Source: Clitoria ternatea (lineage: Eukaryota > Streptophyta > Magnoliopsida > Fabales > Fabaceae). Taken from it: 64,000 bases of DNA. The stretch is taken from the NCBI GenBank assembly GCA_037962975.1, contig CM075669.1, positions 114,468,501 to 114,532,500 on the forward strand. The letters are read 5' to 3'. Position numbers and translations under genes: made by a program. Below are positions 11,686-23,338 of the stretch, piece by piece. The notes beneath the pieces are model-generated. The model was given only the letters and a program-made list of their open reading frames with translations. It made no database searches and had not been told where the DNA came from. Numbering within the stretch: the first letter of the stretch is position 1; every line of letters begins with the position of its first letter.

Positions 11686-12180
11686 TTAATGTTACCTAAA
11701 TTGTCACCATCAATTTTTGCTTATTATGAGGTTGAAATTTTAATATTACTTTATATTTTTATGTGAAATAAAACTATTATTTTTCATCATAATAAAAAAT
11801 TATATATAAATATCTAATTAAATATCATATTTTTATAAATTTTTTATAGAATTATGAGTAATTTAAAAAAATTTATGAACTATGATAATTTTTTTGTAAC
11901 AAAAGAAAAGTGTTTTCTCAGAAAATATTTTTAATTAAATTGTGATATTTTTCAAGTATTTAAATTATAGTATCAAAATGTTATGTTTAGAATTTCTTTA
12001 AGGAACAAATATTATCTCTTTTTATAATTTACTTATTTTAAAATGTTATTTATTTTAAAAATATTTTAATGTGTGAAAATCCCTCCTCAATATAATTATT
12101 CCCGCTAATTTCCCCCTTTTATTAAAAACTAGAAGCTGTCTCTTATTTTGAAGAAAGGTTAAAAGAAGAACATAAAACCT
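11686..12180. repeat. AT-rich flank with one diverged copy of the array unit
   Basis: From about 11850 to 12075 the order of blocks repeats that of the array unit: a TTTATGAACTA block, an AAATTATAGTATCAAAATGTTATG block, AAGGAACAAATATT, a CTTATTTTAAAATG block and ATTTTAATGTGTG. It is clearly more diverged and lies outside the CTAG terminus. No gene is seen here. Confidence 0.6.
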
Positions 12181-14411
12181 CCCATCACTGTCTACTGGTG
12201 CGTGTTTCCTCTTTTAATTCTTTTACTGCGCGTCTTCCTTCATTGTGTGTCTTCCTTCATTGTGCATCTTCCTTCATCGTCCAACTTTTTCCCTCTTGCC
12301 ACATTCTCTCACTGTGTTGTTAGGGCTTGGTGTGACACGAAACAGAGCAAGCATCATCGTTATACTTCAAGACACGCCAAGACAAGATTTGGTTCAGATC
12401 AGGTGAGTGTTCCCACTAAGTAATTCTGATGAGTTTATGTTCTGTTCTATACACTTCAATTCTTGAATCGTCCAACTCTCCCTTTTGCCACATTCTCTCG
12501 CTGCATTGTTAGGGCTTAGTATGACACAAAACAAAGCAAGCATCAACGTTATATTGTAATCCATCCTATTGGTAAATAGGTAGGTATTCCTTGTATTCAA
12601 GTCTATTTACTGTTATAGGAGCTTTTTCAAAGTACTCATTAATAAAAATTTTACATTCGTAAAATTTAAACTTATGATTTTATTATCATAAATTTAGTTT
12701 TTGCAAGGAACCTTTATTCAAGCTGATTTTTATATGCTCACATGATTTAGTAATACCCCCGTGTCTGCATTAAGTGTGTTTTAGTTTACTAGTCACGTAA
12801 TTGTACATGTGATGTTGGCTGGGTTGTTTAACCTGCACACCTTTGCATTTTTTTAAATTTATTATGACCTATATTTGAATTAAATAACTACTAATTAAAA
12901 TAACTAGAGAAGATATGATGGTTTTCATTGTCTGGGAAATGGGAAATGAGAGCATTTTCATAGAATTGTATGCCATGTATCTAATATATCAATATCCTGC
13001 CTGATTCACTATGTTATTTGCATTTTATGAGAAGGCCCTTTCAGCTCTTTCTTTCATCATGCATTTGTTTTTCTTAGTAATAATGTTGGCTAATGGCTAT
13101 AGATATAATTATGATGTTATTACCAGTTACTACCAGTTGTCACCAGTCATGACTAAGTTCTTCCAAGTATAATTGCTTTGTTGTATACTTTTGATAAATG
13201 CATGATTATCACATACATACATGATATACTGGTTTCTCATGTTGCTAAAATTATGTGCAGAAGAACTAGATCTTATTTAAGTATTCAGTTTTTGTGAATA
13301 TCACTGATGAATTATACTTTGCTTCAGTTTTGACATATACAACAGACGCAAAGCTGCTGAGTATGTTCAGGTTTGTTTCATGATTTCTGACTACCTGGTT
13401 AAGAGATTCATTTTCTAATTTTACTTTGAGATCATGTGTTGTGAGTATTTAAATTCATTATTGATGTAAAGTACATAATATATTATTAATTATTTGATCA
13501 CTTTATTAAGTTGGATGGATACTCTTTCTAGAGTTATGGAGACCTATGTACACTTAGATAGAAATTAGCAATTAGCATAGTCTCGTGTTTCTTGAAAATG
13601 GTCTTATGGTCTACATCTACCCTTCAAATAATTCTGAGAATAAGATGTATAAGAAACTTGCCGCATGTTGATAACCTCACTTTCAAAAGGTTTAGAATAA
13701 AATATTGTATTGCTTTTGAGTATGTGGAAAATGAATCTCCTTTTTGTCATTAGTAGACCTTCTACTCTGGGTTATTTTGATCCTAATGTTTTTCTATCTT
13801 TGCTTTCTTCTACCCATACTACTCTTGGTTCTTATTATATTGTGAAATGAATTACATGTAGGGTATGCTGGTCATTTTACTTGTGTAATTCATTTTGTGT
13901 TAATCTTTTTTTAATATTATTATTGTTAATTTAGTTTCCAACATTGAAACAGGAAATTATCAAATTAATATAGCTGCTGCTATTTTTCACATATTAAAAT
14001 ACCTATCCTTTACAACTTGTTTTCTCTTTTTATTGAAATGGAAATTTTATAGTCATTTACCTTGCTTGGATTTTATTTGCAGCTTAAGTCTACAAGATTA
14101 AATTTTATAAGCTACAAAACATTAATTCTTTTTTCTTATCCTTGTTAAAGTCACTAAACGCTGCCCATCACAGGTAACCACATATTTATTTTGTTGTTCT
14201 TCTTACCTAATAGTATTGACATGCTTTTATTGATGAATATTTCATCGATTTATCTATTTATTTTGGAAAATATGCTCTTAAATTATATTTTCTTATTTCT
14301 TAGAGTCTGATTTATTGGTTGAACATAATTGAGTGAGCCCTTATAGGGGATAACAATAATTCATTCATAAATAAATACTTTTATATTTATGTTAAACTAA
14401 TTATAGCAAAC
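12180..14411 (+). other. Probable spliced leader of the CACTA transposase gene
   Basis: A CT-rich start is followed by a good donor, CAG/GTGAGT, at 12400-12406. Possible small exons are at about 13328-13370 (after TTGCTTCAG, before GTTTG) and 14083-14173 (after TTTGCAG, before GTAACC). An acceptor TTATAG lies just before the ATG at 14412. The introns are T-rich. A 73-codon open frame at 12202-12423 is probably leader rather than a protein. The exon structure is inferred from splice-like sequences only. Confidence 0.35.
12276..12553 (+). repeat. Direct duplication of about 90 bp in the leader
   Basis: 12276-12365 and 12468-12553 share CGTCCAACT, TTGCCACATTCTCTC, TGTTAGGGCTTAGTATGACAC (with single changes) and AGCAAGCATCA, so the first exon and part of the following intron are duplicated with divergence. 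Confidence 0.75.
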
Positions 14412-15033
14412 ATGCGATCTGATCGAACTTGGATTTTAAGAAGAAAAGATCACACTGGTCGTGTAAGTGAAGAATTCAAGAATGGGGTTGATGATTTCAT
14501 TAACTTTGTGAGTAGAGATGTATCAGGTCGCATTCTTTACCCATGCGAAAGATGTAAAAATCACCATTGGGAGGGAGCCTTTTTGGTTGAAAAGCATTTG
14601 TATGAGTATGGATTCTTGGAAGGTTATGTAAATTGGACATTACATGGTGAACAAAGATGGGGGGATCATCGACCAACACCTTGTATAGAAGATCAAGATA
14701 GGGACATGAATCCATATGTTGACATGGTCATGGATGCTATTGGACTTGGACCAAATATAGAAGGTGAAAATTTTGTAGAAGATCCGAATCCTTCAGCTTC
14801 AAAGTTCTATGACATGTTAAAAGATATTGATGAGTCTCTATAGGATGGTTGCAAGAAGCATACAAAATTATCAACAGTAGCGTAACTACTCAATCTAAAA
14901 TCTGAATTCAATATGAGTGAAAGTTGTTATGATAGAATGATCATGATAATCAAAAGTATGCTTCCAGAATCTGAAAGGTTACCTGAAAATTTCTACAGAT
15001 CAAAGAGAATGGTGAGCGAGTTAGGGCTAGGAT
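14412..15033 (+). pseudogene. CACTA transposase, N-terminal transposase-associated domain
   Basis: Starts MRSDRTWILRRKD at 14412. The conserved block contains FINFVSRDVSGRILYPCERC and LYEYGFLEGYVNWTLHGE, typical of the transposase-associated domain of plant CACTA transposases; its paired Cys and His suggest metal binding. The start is chosen because the domain begins within five residues of this Met and a splice acceptor-like TTATAG precedes it. The frame is broken by a TAG at 14841-14843 and a TAA near 14883, although recognisable sequence continues (DGCKKHTKLSTVA, then SESCYDRMIMIIKSMLPES). Another shift near 15030 moves into the TNP2 core. The product would bind element ends and catalyse excision. 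Confidence 0.85.
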
Positions 15034-16279
15034 GTGCTGAAAATTGATGTTTGCCCTGGACATTGTATGCTATATTACAAGGAAAATAGTGGCAAGCAAA
15101 TTTGCTCAATATGCAAACATGCAAGATTTAAACCAAGGGTAGAAGGTTCAAAAACTCGAAAAAGTGCCATACCCATTCTTGCGGTATTTTCCCATTATTC
15201 CAAGACTTCAATGCCTCTATATGTTAAAAAATACTACATAATATATGCGTTGGCATTTGGATGGAGTACGTCAAGATGAATCAGTGATCACTCATCCATC
15301 TGATGCTCAGGCTTGGAAAGTGTTTGACCATACCTATCCAACATTTACGCAAGAGCCTCGAAATGTCCGACTTGGCCTATGTTCAGATGGTTTTAATCAT
15401 TTTGGCAACTCAACTACCCCATACTCATGTTGGCCTATTTTTGTCACACCATACAATCTTCCCCCAAGTATATGTATGAGAAGAGAATACATATTCTTGA
15501 GTCTTTTGATTCCTGGACCAAAGTCACCTGGAAAATATATGGATGTCTATCTTAGGCCCTTGGTGGATGACTTAAAGGTGTTATGGGATGATGGTGTTAA
15601 CACCTTTGATGCTTGGAAGAAGCAAAATTTCATGATGAAAGCAGCATTATTATGGACAATAAGTGATTTCCCCGCTTATGGGATGTTGTCTGGGTGGAGC
15701 ACACACGGAAATCTTTCTTGTCCTTATTGCATGGAGCAAACCAAGGCATTCAGGTTAGATCATGGTAGGAAACCTTGTTGGTTTGATTGCCATCGACATT
15801 ATCTTTCTATTGATCATGCTTTTTGTCGTGATAGATATTCTTTCAAGAGATCAACTTTGGTGAAGTCTTTGCCACCACAACAACTAAATAGGGTAGATAT
15901 TTTACACAAAGTTAACCAAATTGGATGGATTACTTCATTGAGGAAAGAGCTACTCAAACAACATGGATTTGGTAAGAGGTTCAATTGGTTCAAGAAAAGC
16001 ATATTTTGGGAATTGCCTTATTGGAGCACTAATTTGATACGACACAACTTAGATGTTATGAATATTGAGAAGAATGTGTTTGACAATATCTTCAACACTG
16101 TTATGGACATAAAAGGAAAGACTATAGATAATGCAAATGCAAGGGAAGATTTAAAGGAGATTTGTAGACGCCTAAACTTAGAGCTAATAGTTGATAATGG
16201 AAAGTTTAAGAAACCGAAGGCAACATATGCTTTAAGTGTCAATCAAAAAAAGGTGGTGTGTGAGTGGATAAAATATTAA
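15034..16279 (+). pseudogene. CACTA transposase, TNP2 catalytic core
   Basis: The frames at 15034-15279 and 15245-16279 together give the TNP2-type region: KIDVCPGHCMLYYKEN, the RWHLDGVR block, a GLCSDGFNHFGN stretch with a conserved Asp, PYSCWPIFVTPYNLPPS, LLIPGPKSPGKYMDVYLRPL, FPAYGMLSGWSTHGNLSCPYC and the downstream WELPYWSTNLIRHNLDVM region. These are hallmark blocks of En/Spm transposases. A frameshift lies at about 15200-15245, where MRWHLDG resumes. Another at about 16264-16279 passes into the next segment. The gene is therefore inactive, although long stretches are well preserved. Confidence 0.93.
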
Positions 16280-16969
16280 ACTTTCCTGATGGATATATGT
16301 CAAATATTTCACATTGCATCAATATAGATTATGGAAATATATATGGGTTGAAAAGTCATGACTGCCATATTTTCATGCAAAGGTTGATTCCTTTGGCATT
16401 TCGCGATATGTTGTCAAAACCTATATGGGGAGCTTTAAAAGAACTCAGTTTGTTTTTCAAAGAAATAACAGCCACTCAAATACGTACTTCTATCATGGAA
16501 GATTTAGAGCTCTCCATCATTAAAACAATCTACAAGCTAGAAAAGATTTTCCCCCGACATTCTTTGATGTGATGGAACATTTGACTATACACCTTCCCTA
16601 CGAAGCTAAGATTGGAGGGCCAGTACAATACAGATAGATGTATCCATTTGAGAGGTGCATGTTGTACTTAAAATGGAAGGTACGAAATAAAGCAAGGGTT
16701 GAAGGGAGTATCTGTGAAGCGTATATTCTAGAAGAAGTTTCCAACTTCGTGTCCTTGTATTTTGATCCTAGCATACAAACAAGACGTACTCAAGTTCCTC
16801 CGAATGATGATGGAGGTGAAGATATGATTGATGACCAATTATCCATTTTTAAACACCCATGTCATCCTATTGGCAAAGGTTTAAAAAGATTCTTAACTGA
16901 TATTGAGCTTCAAATTGTTGAGACGTATGTACTTGTGAATTCCATAGAAGTTGAACCATATCTCCAGTA
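16264..16969 (+). pseudogene. CACTA transposase, DUF4218-like segment
   Basis: Contains GLKSHDCHIFMQRLIPLAF and KPIWGALKELSLFFKE, then after a frameshift near 16560 MEHLTIHLPYEAKIGGPVQY and MYPFERCMLYLKWKVRNKA, followed by an EGSICEAYILEEVSNF block. This is the region annotated as DUF4218 in plant CACTA transposases; its biochemical role is unknown. A TAG at 16635-16637 falls inside it. The segment ends at a probable donor (CCAG/TAAGTTTCC) at about 16969, followed by an intron to about 17044. Confidence 0.88.
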
Positions 16970-17044
16970 AGTTTCCTTCAATTAGTGAATTCAGAAGTTA
17001 TTTAAATTGTGTTTAACACTAATAATTTTATATATTTATTTATT

Positions 17045-17997
17045 AGACAATTTGAGGATTTGTTAAAGGAAACAAATCCAAATATATCTGAGGATCAAAT
17101 ATTGGAAAGTCGCGATAAAGACTTTAGTTGGTGGCTAAAGCATCAAGTAAGTCATTCATTCACAATGAGTGATATAAAAATTAATATTTTATATTTCAAA
17201 ATTTACAACCATTTATTGTGTTTGTCAAAATTTATAGGTGAGTATTGGTGAAATTAAGGAATGTACAATTTGAGACCTAAGTTTTGGTCCATCTAAGTCC
17301 GTGACTTCTTATAATGGGATAATAGTCAATGGGTATAGATTCCATACTAAAAGTTATGGACAAAATAAAGCTACTATGAACAGTGGCGTTTATGTTAGAG
17401 GAAACATATATGGTGAAAATGACCTAGACTATTATGGCATCATTAAGGAGATATTGGAATTATCTTATTTAGGAAATAATAAAGTCCATGTTTTAAAGTG
17501 TCATTGGTTTGATCCCATTAATGGAGTCAAGGTTGATAAAATTTTTGGATTAGTTGATATTAAAATCAAATCAAAACTTCACTCGAATGAGCCGTTTGTA
17601 CTAGCTAAACAAGCTCAACAAGTATATTACACTTGCTACCCACAAAGCACAAATAAAGCTACTAATGAATGGTGGGCTGCTTGCAAAGTTAGACCAAAGC
17701 TCTTTCTGGCTGAAACAATGAATGAAGATGATGACACAAATGAGTTGCATAACATTGATTATTATCAAGACGATGGATCCTTAAGAACACACAATGTTGT
17801 CATAGATGATGAACCATTGTTGTTATTTGATACCCATGACCCCAATGGAAGAAGTAAACATAAATGACATTCATAGTGCCAAGGAAAATTTGAATGATAA
17901 TCCCTTTAATGATGATAATGAAGATATTGTGGGTAGTGAGTCCATGGATGAAGATGAGGATTTGAATGATACACATTCAAGTAGAGATGATTATTGA
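17045..17997 (+). pseudogene. CACTA transposase, DUF4216-like C-terminal part
   Basis: A short exon at 17045-17146 (FEDLLKETNPNISEDQIL through SWWLKHQ) is followed by an intron of about 90 bp (GTAAGT to TTATAG). Next comes the DUF4216-like stretch NGYRFHTKSYGQNKATMNSG, YYGIIKEILELSYLG and VLKCHWFD. The acidic tail changes frame near 17850: one frame stops at 17867 while the other runs on through NINDIHSAKENLND to a TGA at 17995-17997, probably the original end. Disruptions include a TGA before CTI (about 17272). Confidence 0.85.
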
Positions 17998-18116
17998 ATG
18001 TTAATCTTTAATTTATAATGGTATGATTAGTGAAATATGATTTATATTTTACATGGATTTATTTAATAACTTAGGAATACATAATTACCTAAATCAAATG
18101 AAATTTCAATATGCAG

Positions 18117-18225
18117 ATATTCATCATGCGAACCAGAGGTGGAGGTGTACGAAGTTGGGGTCGTGCAAGAAGCTATACTCTACCTGAACTTTCACAACCA
18201 AACATTACTTTTGATCCAACACAAC
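18117..18225 (+). pseudogene. Second CACTA gene, first coding exon cut by the Ogre-like insertion
   Basis: After an acceptor-like ATATGCAG at 18109-18116, an ATG at 18126 opens MRTRGGGVRSWGRARSYTLP and continues for 33 codons to the point where foreign sequence starts at 18226. A basic Gly/Arg-rich start after the transposase gene is the position of the second, TNPA-like gene in CACTA elements. The rest of the gene would lie beyond the right end of the window. Identification by position and composition only. Confidence 0.5.
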
Positions 18226-18288
18226 TGTCATGACCGGGAACGCGGCGGTGCGACCGACCCTTCGAAAAGATGAAATAAACAAAAACAG

Positions 18289-18298
18289 GGAGTCGCCA
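18289..18298 (-). other. TGGCGACTCC motif near the LTR end
   Basis: The reverse strand reads TGGCGACTCC, the start of the Arg-tRNA primer-binding site known from Ogre, but the following bases (CTGTTTTTG) do not continue that match. It lies 63 bp inside the inferred LTR end. It may be part of the LTR, or the true LTR end may lie just before it. Confidence 0.35.
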
Positions 18299-19138
18299 CC
18301 AACGTTTTTATCCATAGGAAAAACATTGGAAAAAACTTTAACAAGGCACTGGTTAAAAAGAGTGAGATTTGAATTTGGGAGTCGGTTACGAGTAGGGAAG
18401 GTATTAGCGCCCTACATCGCCTGTTAAAAATAGTACCAAGATCGAAAATGCGTAACATGGATAGCCTTACAAGGGATGTATTATTTCTTCCTTTTTATTA
18501 TTACATTTTTTTTGTTTATTAAAAAAATGGAAGGAGCAGGCTGAACAAACGAATGTCGAAGCAAGGTCAACAGGACGTCTCGTCCAAATTAACCTCGATT
18601 TCATTATAAACAGGGAAGGGAGAGGATGCTAATAAGGCGTCGCATCTAAATTAGTCATCCTTTAATCAAAATACAGGGATAAGAACAAGAAGGGGATAAA
18701 TGAGACGTCTCGTCCTAAGTATCCCGTTCCTTATGAATCATGGTGATGGTCAACCAAAAATAGGGGAAAATCAATAAGACGTCATATCTAAATTGACTTC
18801 CATAGAAGTGATGAAAATGGAACAACTGTATAAACATAAAAATAAAAGGAAAGATGGGCCCGACAGGAGTTAAATCCAGCTCCTCTGTATTCTTGAATGG
18901 TCGAGAAATCAGGGTTACGTAGTTCTTGATAAAGGTTATGTAAGTGAAGCTAAATATTTAGTGGTGAGTAGGCTGTACGAAAAAAAAGGGCACACAAGGC
19001 GAAGTTCTCCGCACGTGTATGGGCTTCAGAGATAGTGTAGGCAGAAGTACATCTACACGACACTGGCTAAGACAAAATTTACAGTGATCAAAATAAAATA
19101 TGAGAAATACTTGTTTTTTTTGTTATTATTATGAATCT

Positions 19139-21875
19139 TGTAACATCCCGATTTAAAAATTAATTACCGAACGGAATTAAGCCATTAAGATAATAATTGC
19201 AAAGTGGAAAATTTCTTGTTAATTATAATTAACTTAATTAATCTAACTTAAGAAATTAATGGCTGATTAATTATGATTAATGGTGATGACTGGTTGATTG
19301 TGATTAGTGCGTGTGGCTTAGTGGAACTGCCGATTCACGCTTTCCCACCCCACTCTTCTTTTCTTCGTGCACATATATATGCCCAAGGTCACTATGGTTA
19401 TTCATTTTTCCCTTCAGACTCCCTCTTCCTCTACTGCTTCATTCTCTCTTTTCTTCTCTTCTTCGTTCTTCGTCTTCTTCTCTTCTCCCCTGTCTTTGTT
19501 CTCTGTTTCTGGACACCCACGATGACGGTGCTGCAGAAGAGTCAGAGTCTCCTATGGTTGGTGAAGGACGATCATCGAAGCGGAGGAAGAACAACTTCCT
19601 ATCCCCGAGCCGATTGCAGAGTACAACTGTGCGAGGGGGACTGAACGAGGCAAACAGAGCATCAGACCAAACGTCGGAAAATAGAAGAGCTTCTCGAGTC
19701 CCTTCAGTAGGTAGGGGGCGCTTGCATGTCAAATGCATGGTTTATGGACGGTACTGGATAAACGTATTGCCTTGTGTGTGTACGAATGTGTCTATGATGA
19801 CTGTGTGCAATGCATGATTGTTAATCCTTGAATACCATGTGTGTGATAGCAGAGTCCTGATTATGGTTATACATTTATATGCATGTGTTCAGGGTTGTTG
19901 TGTTGAATTCTGATAGTCATTTTTACATAAACGCGTGTGATGCATGTTCTTATTACTGTTAATACCGAGAGGATATGTATGTGTGACTGTTGGCTGATTT
20001 CATCTGGGATGTTGTAAATATGAACCGTTTGATTGCTGTGTATGCTGGTACGATGGATGATTGAATGTAGGAACCATGTTGGATCAGTTATGACGTTAAT
20101 GGTTACAAGGAATAAGTCGGATAATTGAGGATGCTCGTTGTTAAAGCACATAGGCTGCATGTACAGGAACGGGGTGACCCGTGGAAGGTCAGGAGCCCCC
20201 AAAGGAATGATCTCCAGCTACAGACCCTTGGCTAGATCTTGTGAGAGCTCGTGGTAGCCGTAGGAGCTAGAGTTAAGTCTCGAGACGTCAATGGGAGGCC
20301 GGTACCACGCGGGAAGGGCTAATGGACGAGAGGCCAGTAAGGGAACCTGTAACTGAAAATCATTGCCTAAGTCGGATCCGCAGGCATGCATGTAGATGCA
20401 ATATTGATTAGGATAGTACGAGTGGTATGGCTCGGAGTGATACGAATAAATTCCGAATGAGTTGATGCATGCTTTTGTACGAATGAAAATGAGCTTCATG
20501 TAATATGTATGTAAGTGTGTGTCATTGAAAATATCATATTCTGCATGGCTTAAATTTAAATTGAATGCAACCCGAGTGAACATGAGTGTGTGTATTGATG
20601 CTGATGCCGAGTCACTAACTGTCATTTTATATGTAAAACTATAATTTACAGTGAACGTCTCTCAGAATGATGAATGAAGGAGGAGCTACATGCCGAGTGA
20701 GGCGACTATGCACTATGGGGATAGATGTGTATATGTATATACTGTGTATAAGGTTTTGTTAAGCCTTGGCCGGCTCGTATTTTGGTCTTTGTCTTTCTAT
20801 GTCAGAATTTGAACTCTCTCGGGTTGAGAGTATGACGATGTGCCTGTAAATATTCATATACATTCCTATATATATCATACTGCATGTTTATTCGATGCTG
20901 TGTGTGATGACCGAGTGATATATATATACGTACTTTTCCGAGCGTGTGAGGTTAGCATGACCTTAGGTAAAAACGAAACTAAGTTATTGCTGTGGGAAGT
21001 GAAATAGTGACTTTACCCCGAGTGAAGAAAGGTTTAGATGTTTCCAAGTGAATGAGGTAGTATAGACTGTTAGGATTTCCCTGAATGGGGGATAACAATA
21101 TGCTTCCGAGTGAGAACCTTCCGAGTGAGTGTTTCCGACTGATGAGAAATCTATAAGGTTCTGAGTGAAATCCGTTGTAGTAAACTTATTGGAAGCTAGA
21201 AGATTCTTAGGTGAGGCTTGATTTAGTAAGGGAACTTGAGTAAGAGGGACTGTATGTGCCGAGTGAAGAACGAGTGAAATACCCGAGTGATAAAAGACCG
21301 TGAAGAATATTCTGAGTGAAATGTACGTGTGGAATCCGAGTGAAATGACTATGGAAATCACCTCTCGAGTGGTCAACATCCGTGGCTTGAAGGAATGAAG
21401 TTATGAAGTGTGTGGTGAACTCCCGAAAAGGAGCTTGTGAGTATAAGGGGGTTAATCCGAATGAATCGTGAGTAAGGACCTTTCCGAGTGAACATAGATT
21501 CTGAAATCCGAGTGATGGGAATACCGAGTGGAGTTACTCGCCTCAGCGGCTAAGTGCTCGCTCCAGCGAGTATGAGCGTAAGGAAGGTCTCTGATGGGTT
21601 ACGCTTAAGCTATGCGAACTTCACCCAAGCGTGTCATGTTGTCTCGCTTGAGCGATATTGAATCGTGCCTGAGCGAGTCGATGCTGTTGGGATCGCTCAT
21701 GTCCTGCACCTTCCGCTGTTTGCCTTGTGGATGGTTTGTATTCCTTCTCTCTTCTTCTTCTCCTAATTTTACCCTCCTTAACTCTCAGCTACTCATTCTG
21801 CCCTTGCATCCACTCCGATTTTGGAAAAATTTTCCTGGTCTCGGTTTATTCTCAAATTGAACTTAGGATGTTTCA
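19139..21875 (+). mobile_element. Solo LTR related to the Tekay-like LTR (2737 bp)
   Basis: Starts TGTAACATCCCGATTTAAAA and ends TTCTCAAATTGA...TTTCA, matching both ends of the Tekay-like LTR but on the opposite strand. It is flanked by perfect 5-bp repeats, AATCT at 19134-19138 and 21876-21880, and has no internal region. It therefore arose by recombination between the two LTRs of a once complete element. A TATA box is at 19371-19381, CCGAGTG-type motifs recur through it, and a cluster of CGCTTGAGCGA-like motifs lies at 21535-21690. The ORFs inside are not credible genes. Confidence 0.93.
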
Positions 21876-22042
21876 AATCTAGGTGAGGGAAAATTCAACA
21901 ACAGAAGCTAAATTAACTGGGAAAGTAGATTCAGCAGAAACTATGAACTTGATGAAAGAAATGGACCAAACAGTATGAAATAAGCTAAAATGATAGAGGT
22001 GAAGAAAGATCGTAACCGGTGTGGAGTGGACCTGGGAGGAAC

Positions 22043-23324
22043 TGTTAGGAAATCCCTAAACATGAGCAGCGGAAAAAAAAGGATTCCAAAGGATTTGCAA
22101 GGTTCCGTGTTTTAAAGCACAAAACAAACACAAAAATCGTTTTTGGATTACCTCTTGAAGAACACCGAAGCAGTCGTAGCCTCGTCCTTTAGGAGTCCAC
22201 ACGAGCACTCCCACCAGAATCGCAACACTTGCCAACTGCTAGTTTGACGGCGTGTAGCTCTTGCAACTTTTGCGAATTTGTGTCTCACTTGAGTGAACGG
22301 CCTATGAGCATCTTATGCTCTATTTATAGGATTAGGTTTGACCTAATTTGTTCTCTATAAAATTGGGCTCCTTACTCATTCCAAATGAGTTAGGCCCAAT
22401 AGCTTTATTTTAGTCCAACTAAAAAAAGACAACATTTTCTGATGGGCTTACTCTATGTGTGTGACCCTACAGGTAAAATACTCAGTCATATTAATAATAA
22501 ATTATTTTATTATTAATATAAAATAAGAGCGGCATCTAGCAATGCATCATTATGTCCGAATATTATCAACATAACCTATAAGTGATAATTATTTAATATG
22601 TTTGTTCCTTTTTTCACGATATCCTAATTGGGCCCAAGGCATGGTCGCGTCATCCTTGTACGGCCCAATTTATTTTACTTGATACCGGAGTAGACTGAAT
22701 CCGAATAAATATCTAATATTTATTCTTTCTAGCATGGCCATGCGTTTTCTTAGTCTTACTCCATCAAGTGGCCTATAGATATCACTCCTGTCACATAGGA
22801 GAGACAAATCCCATCTACATCACTCACATCCCTCTGCATAATTTGTTCATTGCCTAATCATAACCTTTATAGTCCTCTTGTTACAGAAGACGTTTAATTG
22901 TATTAAAACAATAAACTCCTCATGTAGGAATCGTAGTGACTTTAGGTCGAAGGACTACATATACCATTATCACATTGAGAATCGTTTATGACAATCATGT
23001 AACGATCCATGCAACGTTCTCATGGTGGGTCTGTCTAGTTCATCATTACTCTTAATGTGTACCCGTGTGAAGACTTGATATCATCTATATCTATGATCTG
23101 TGAGATCAGGTCATCAGTACACTCACACACTAGTCTCAGTGTATTTACATGTCCCCATGTAAATACTTGACTAGGAACATTTTAGGAATAATTTTTATAT
23201 GACCTATTACTCCAAGGATAAATACGTTTTAAAACAATTTTAAACTGAAATATTTATTTTATTGATAAGCATAAAAAATGATACAAATGAAAAAGCATAA
23301 AAGCTCATACTGCATACACCAACA
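22043..23324 (-). repeat. 3' LTR of the copia element
   Basis: TGTTAGGAAATCC...CACCAACA on the plus strand, nearly identical to 28242-29522. The plus-strand TATTTATA at 22321-22328 is the TATA box (TATAAATA) in element orientation. Confidence 0.96.
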
Positions 23325-23337
23325 ATCTCCCACTTGC
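23325..23337 (-). other. Polypurine tract of the copia element
   Basis: The reverse strand reads CAAGTGGGAGATT immediately before the LTR start TGTTGGTG. Confidence 0.85.
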
Positions 23338-23338
23338 A

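Larger units (their letters stand above)
12180..18225 (+). mobile_element. CACTA (En/Spm) transposon, interrupted by the Ogre-like element
   Basis: The transposase-associated domain, TNP2 core, DUF4218-like and DUF4216-like segments come in the order usual for plant CACTA transposases, followed by the start of a second gene. The right part is separated by the Ogre-like insertion at 18226 and lies beyond the window. I did not find the left terminal CACTA repeat, so the left limit given is where the transcribed-looking leader begins, not a proven end. Confidence 0.8.

Noticed and set aside
12202..12423. 73-codon ORF as a separate small gene
   Set aside because: It runs across a good splice donor in a CT-rich leader and has no recognisable domain.
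18120..18460. ORFs around 18228-18458 as a CACTA continuation
   Set aside because: From 18226 the sequence is retrotransposon LTR; these frames have no transposase features.
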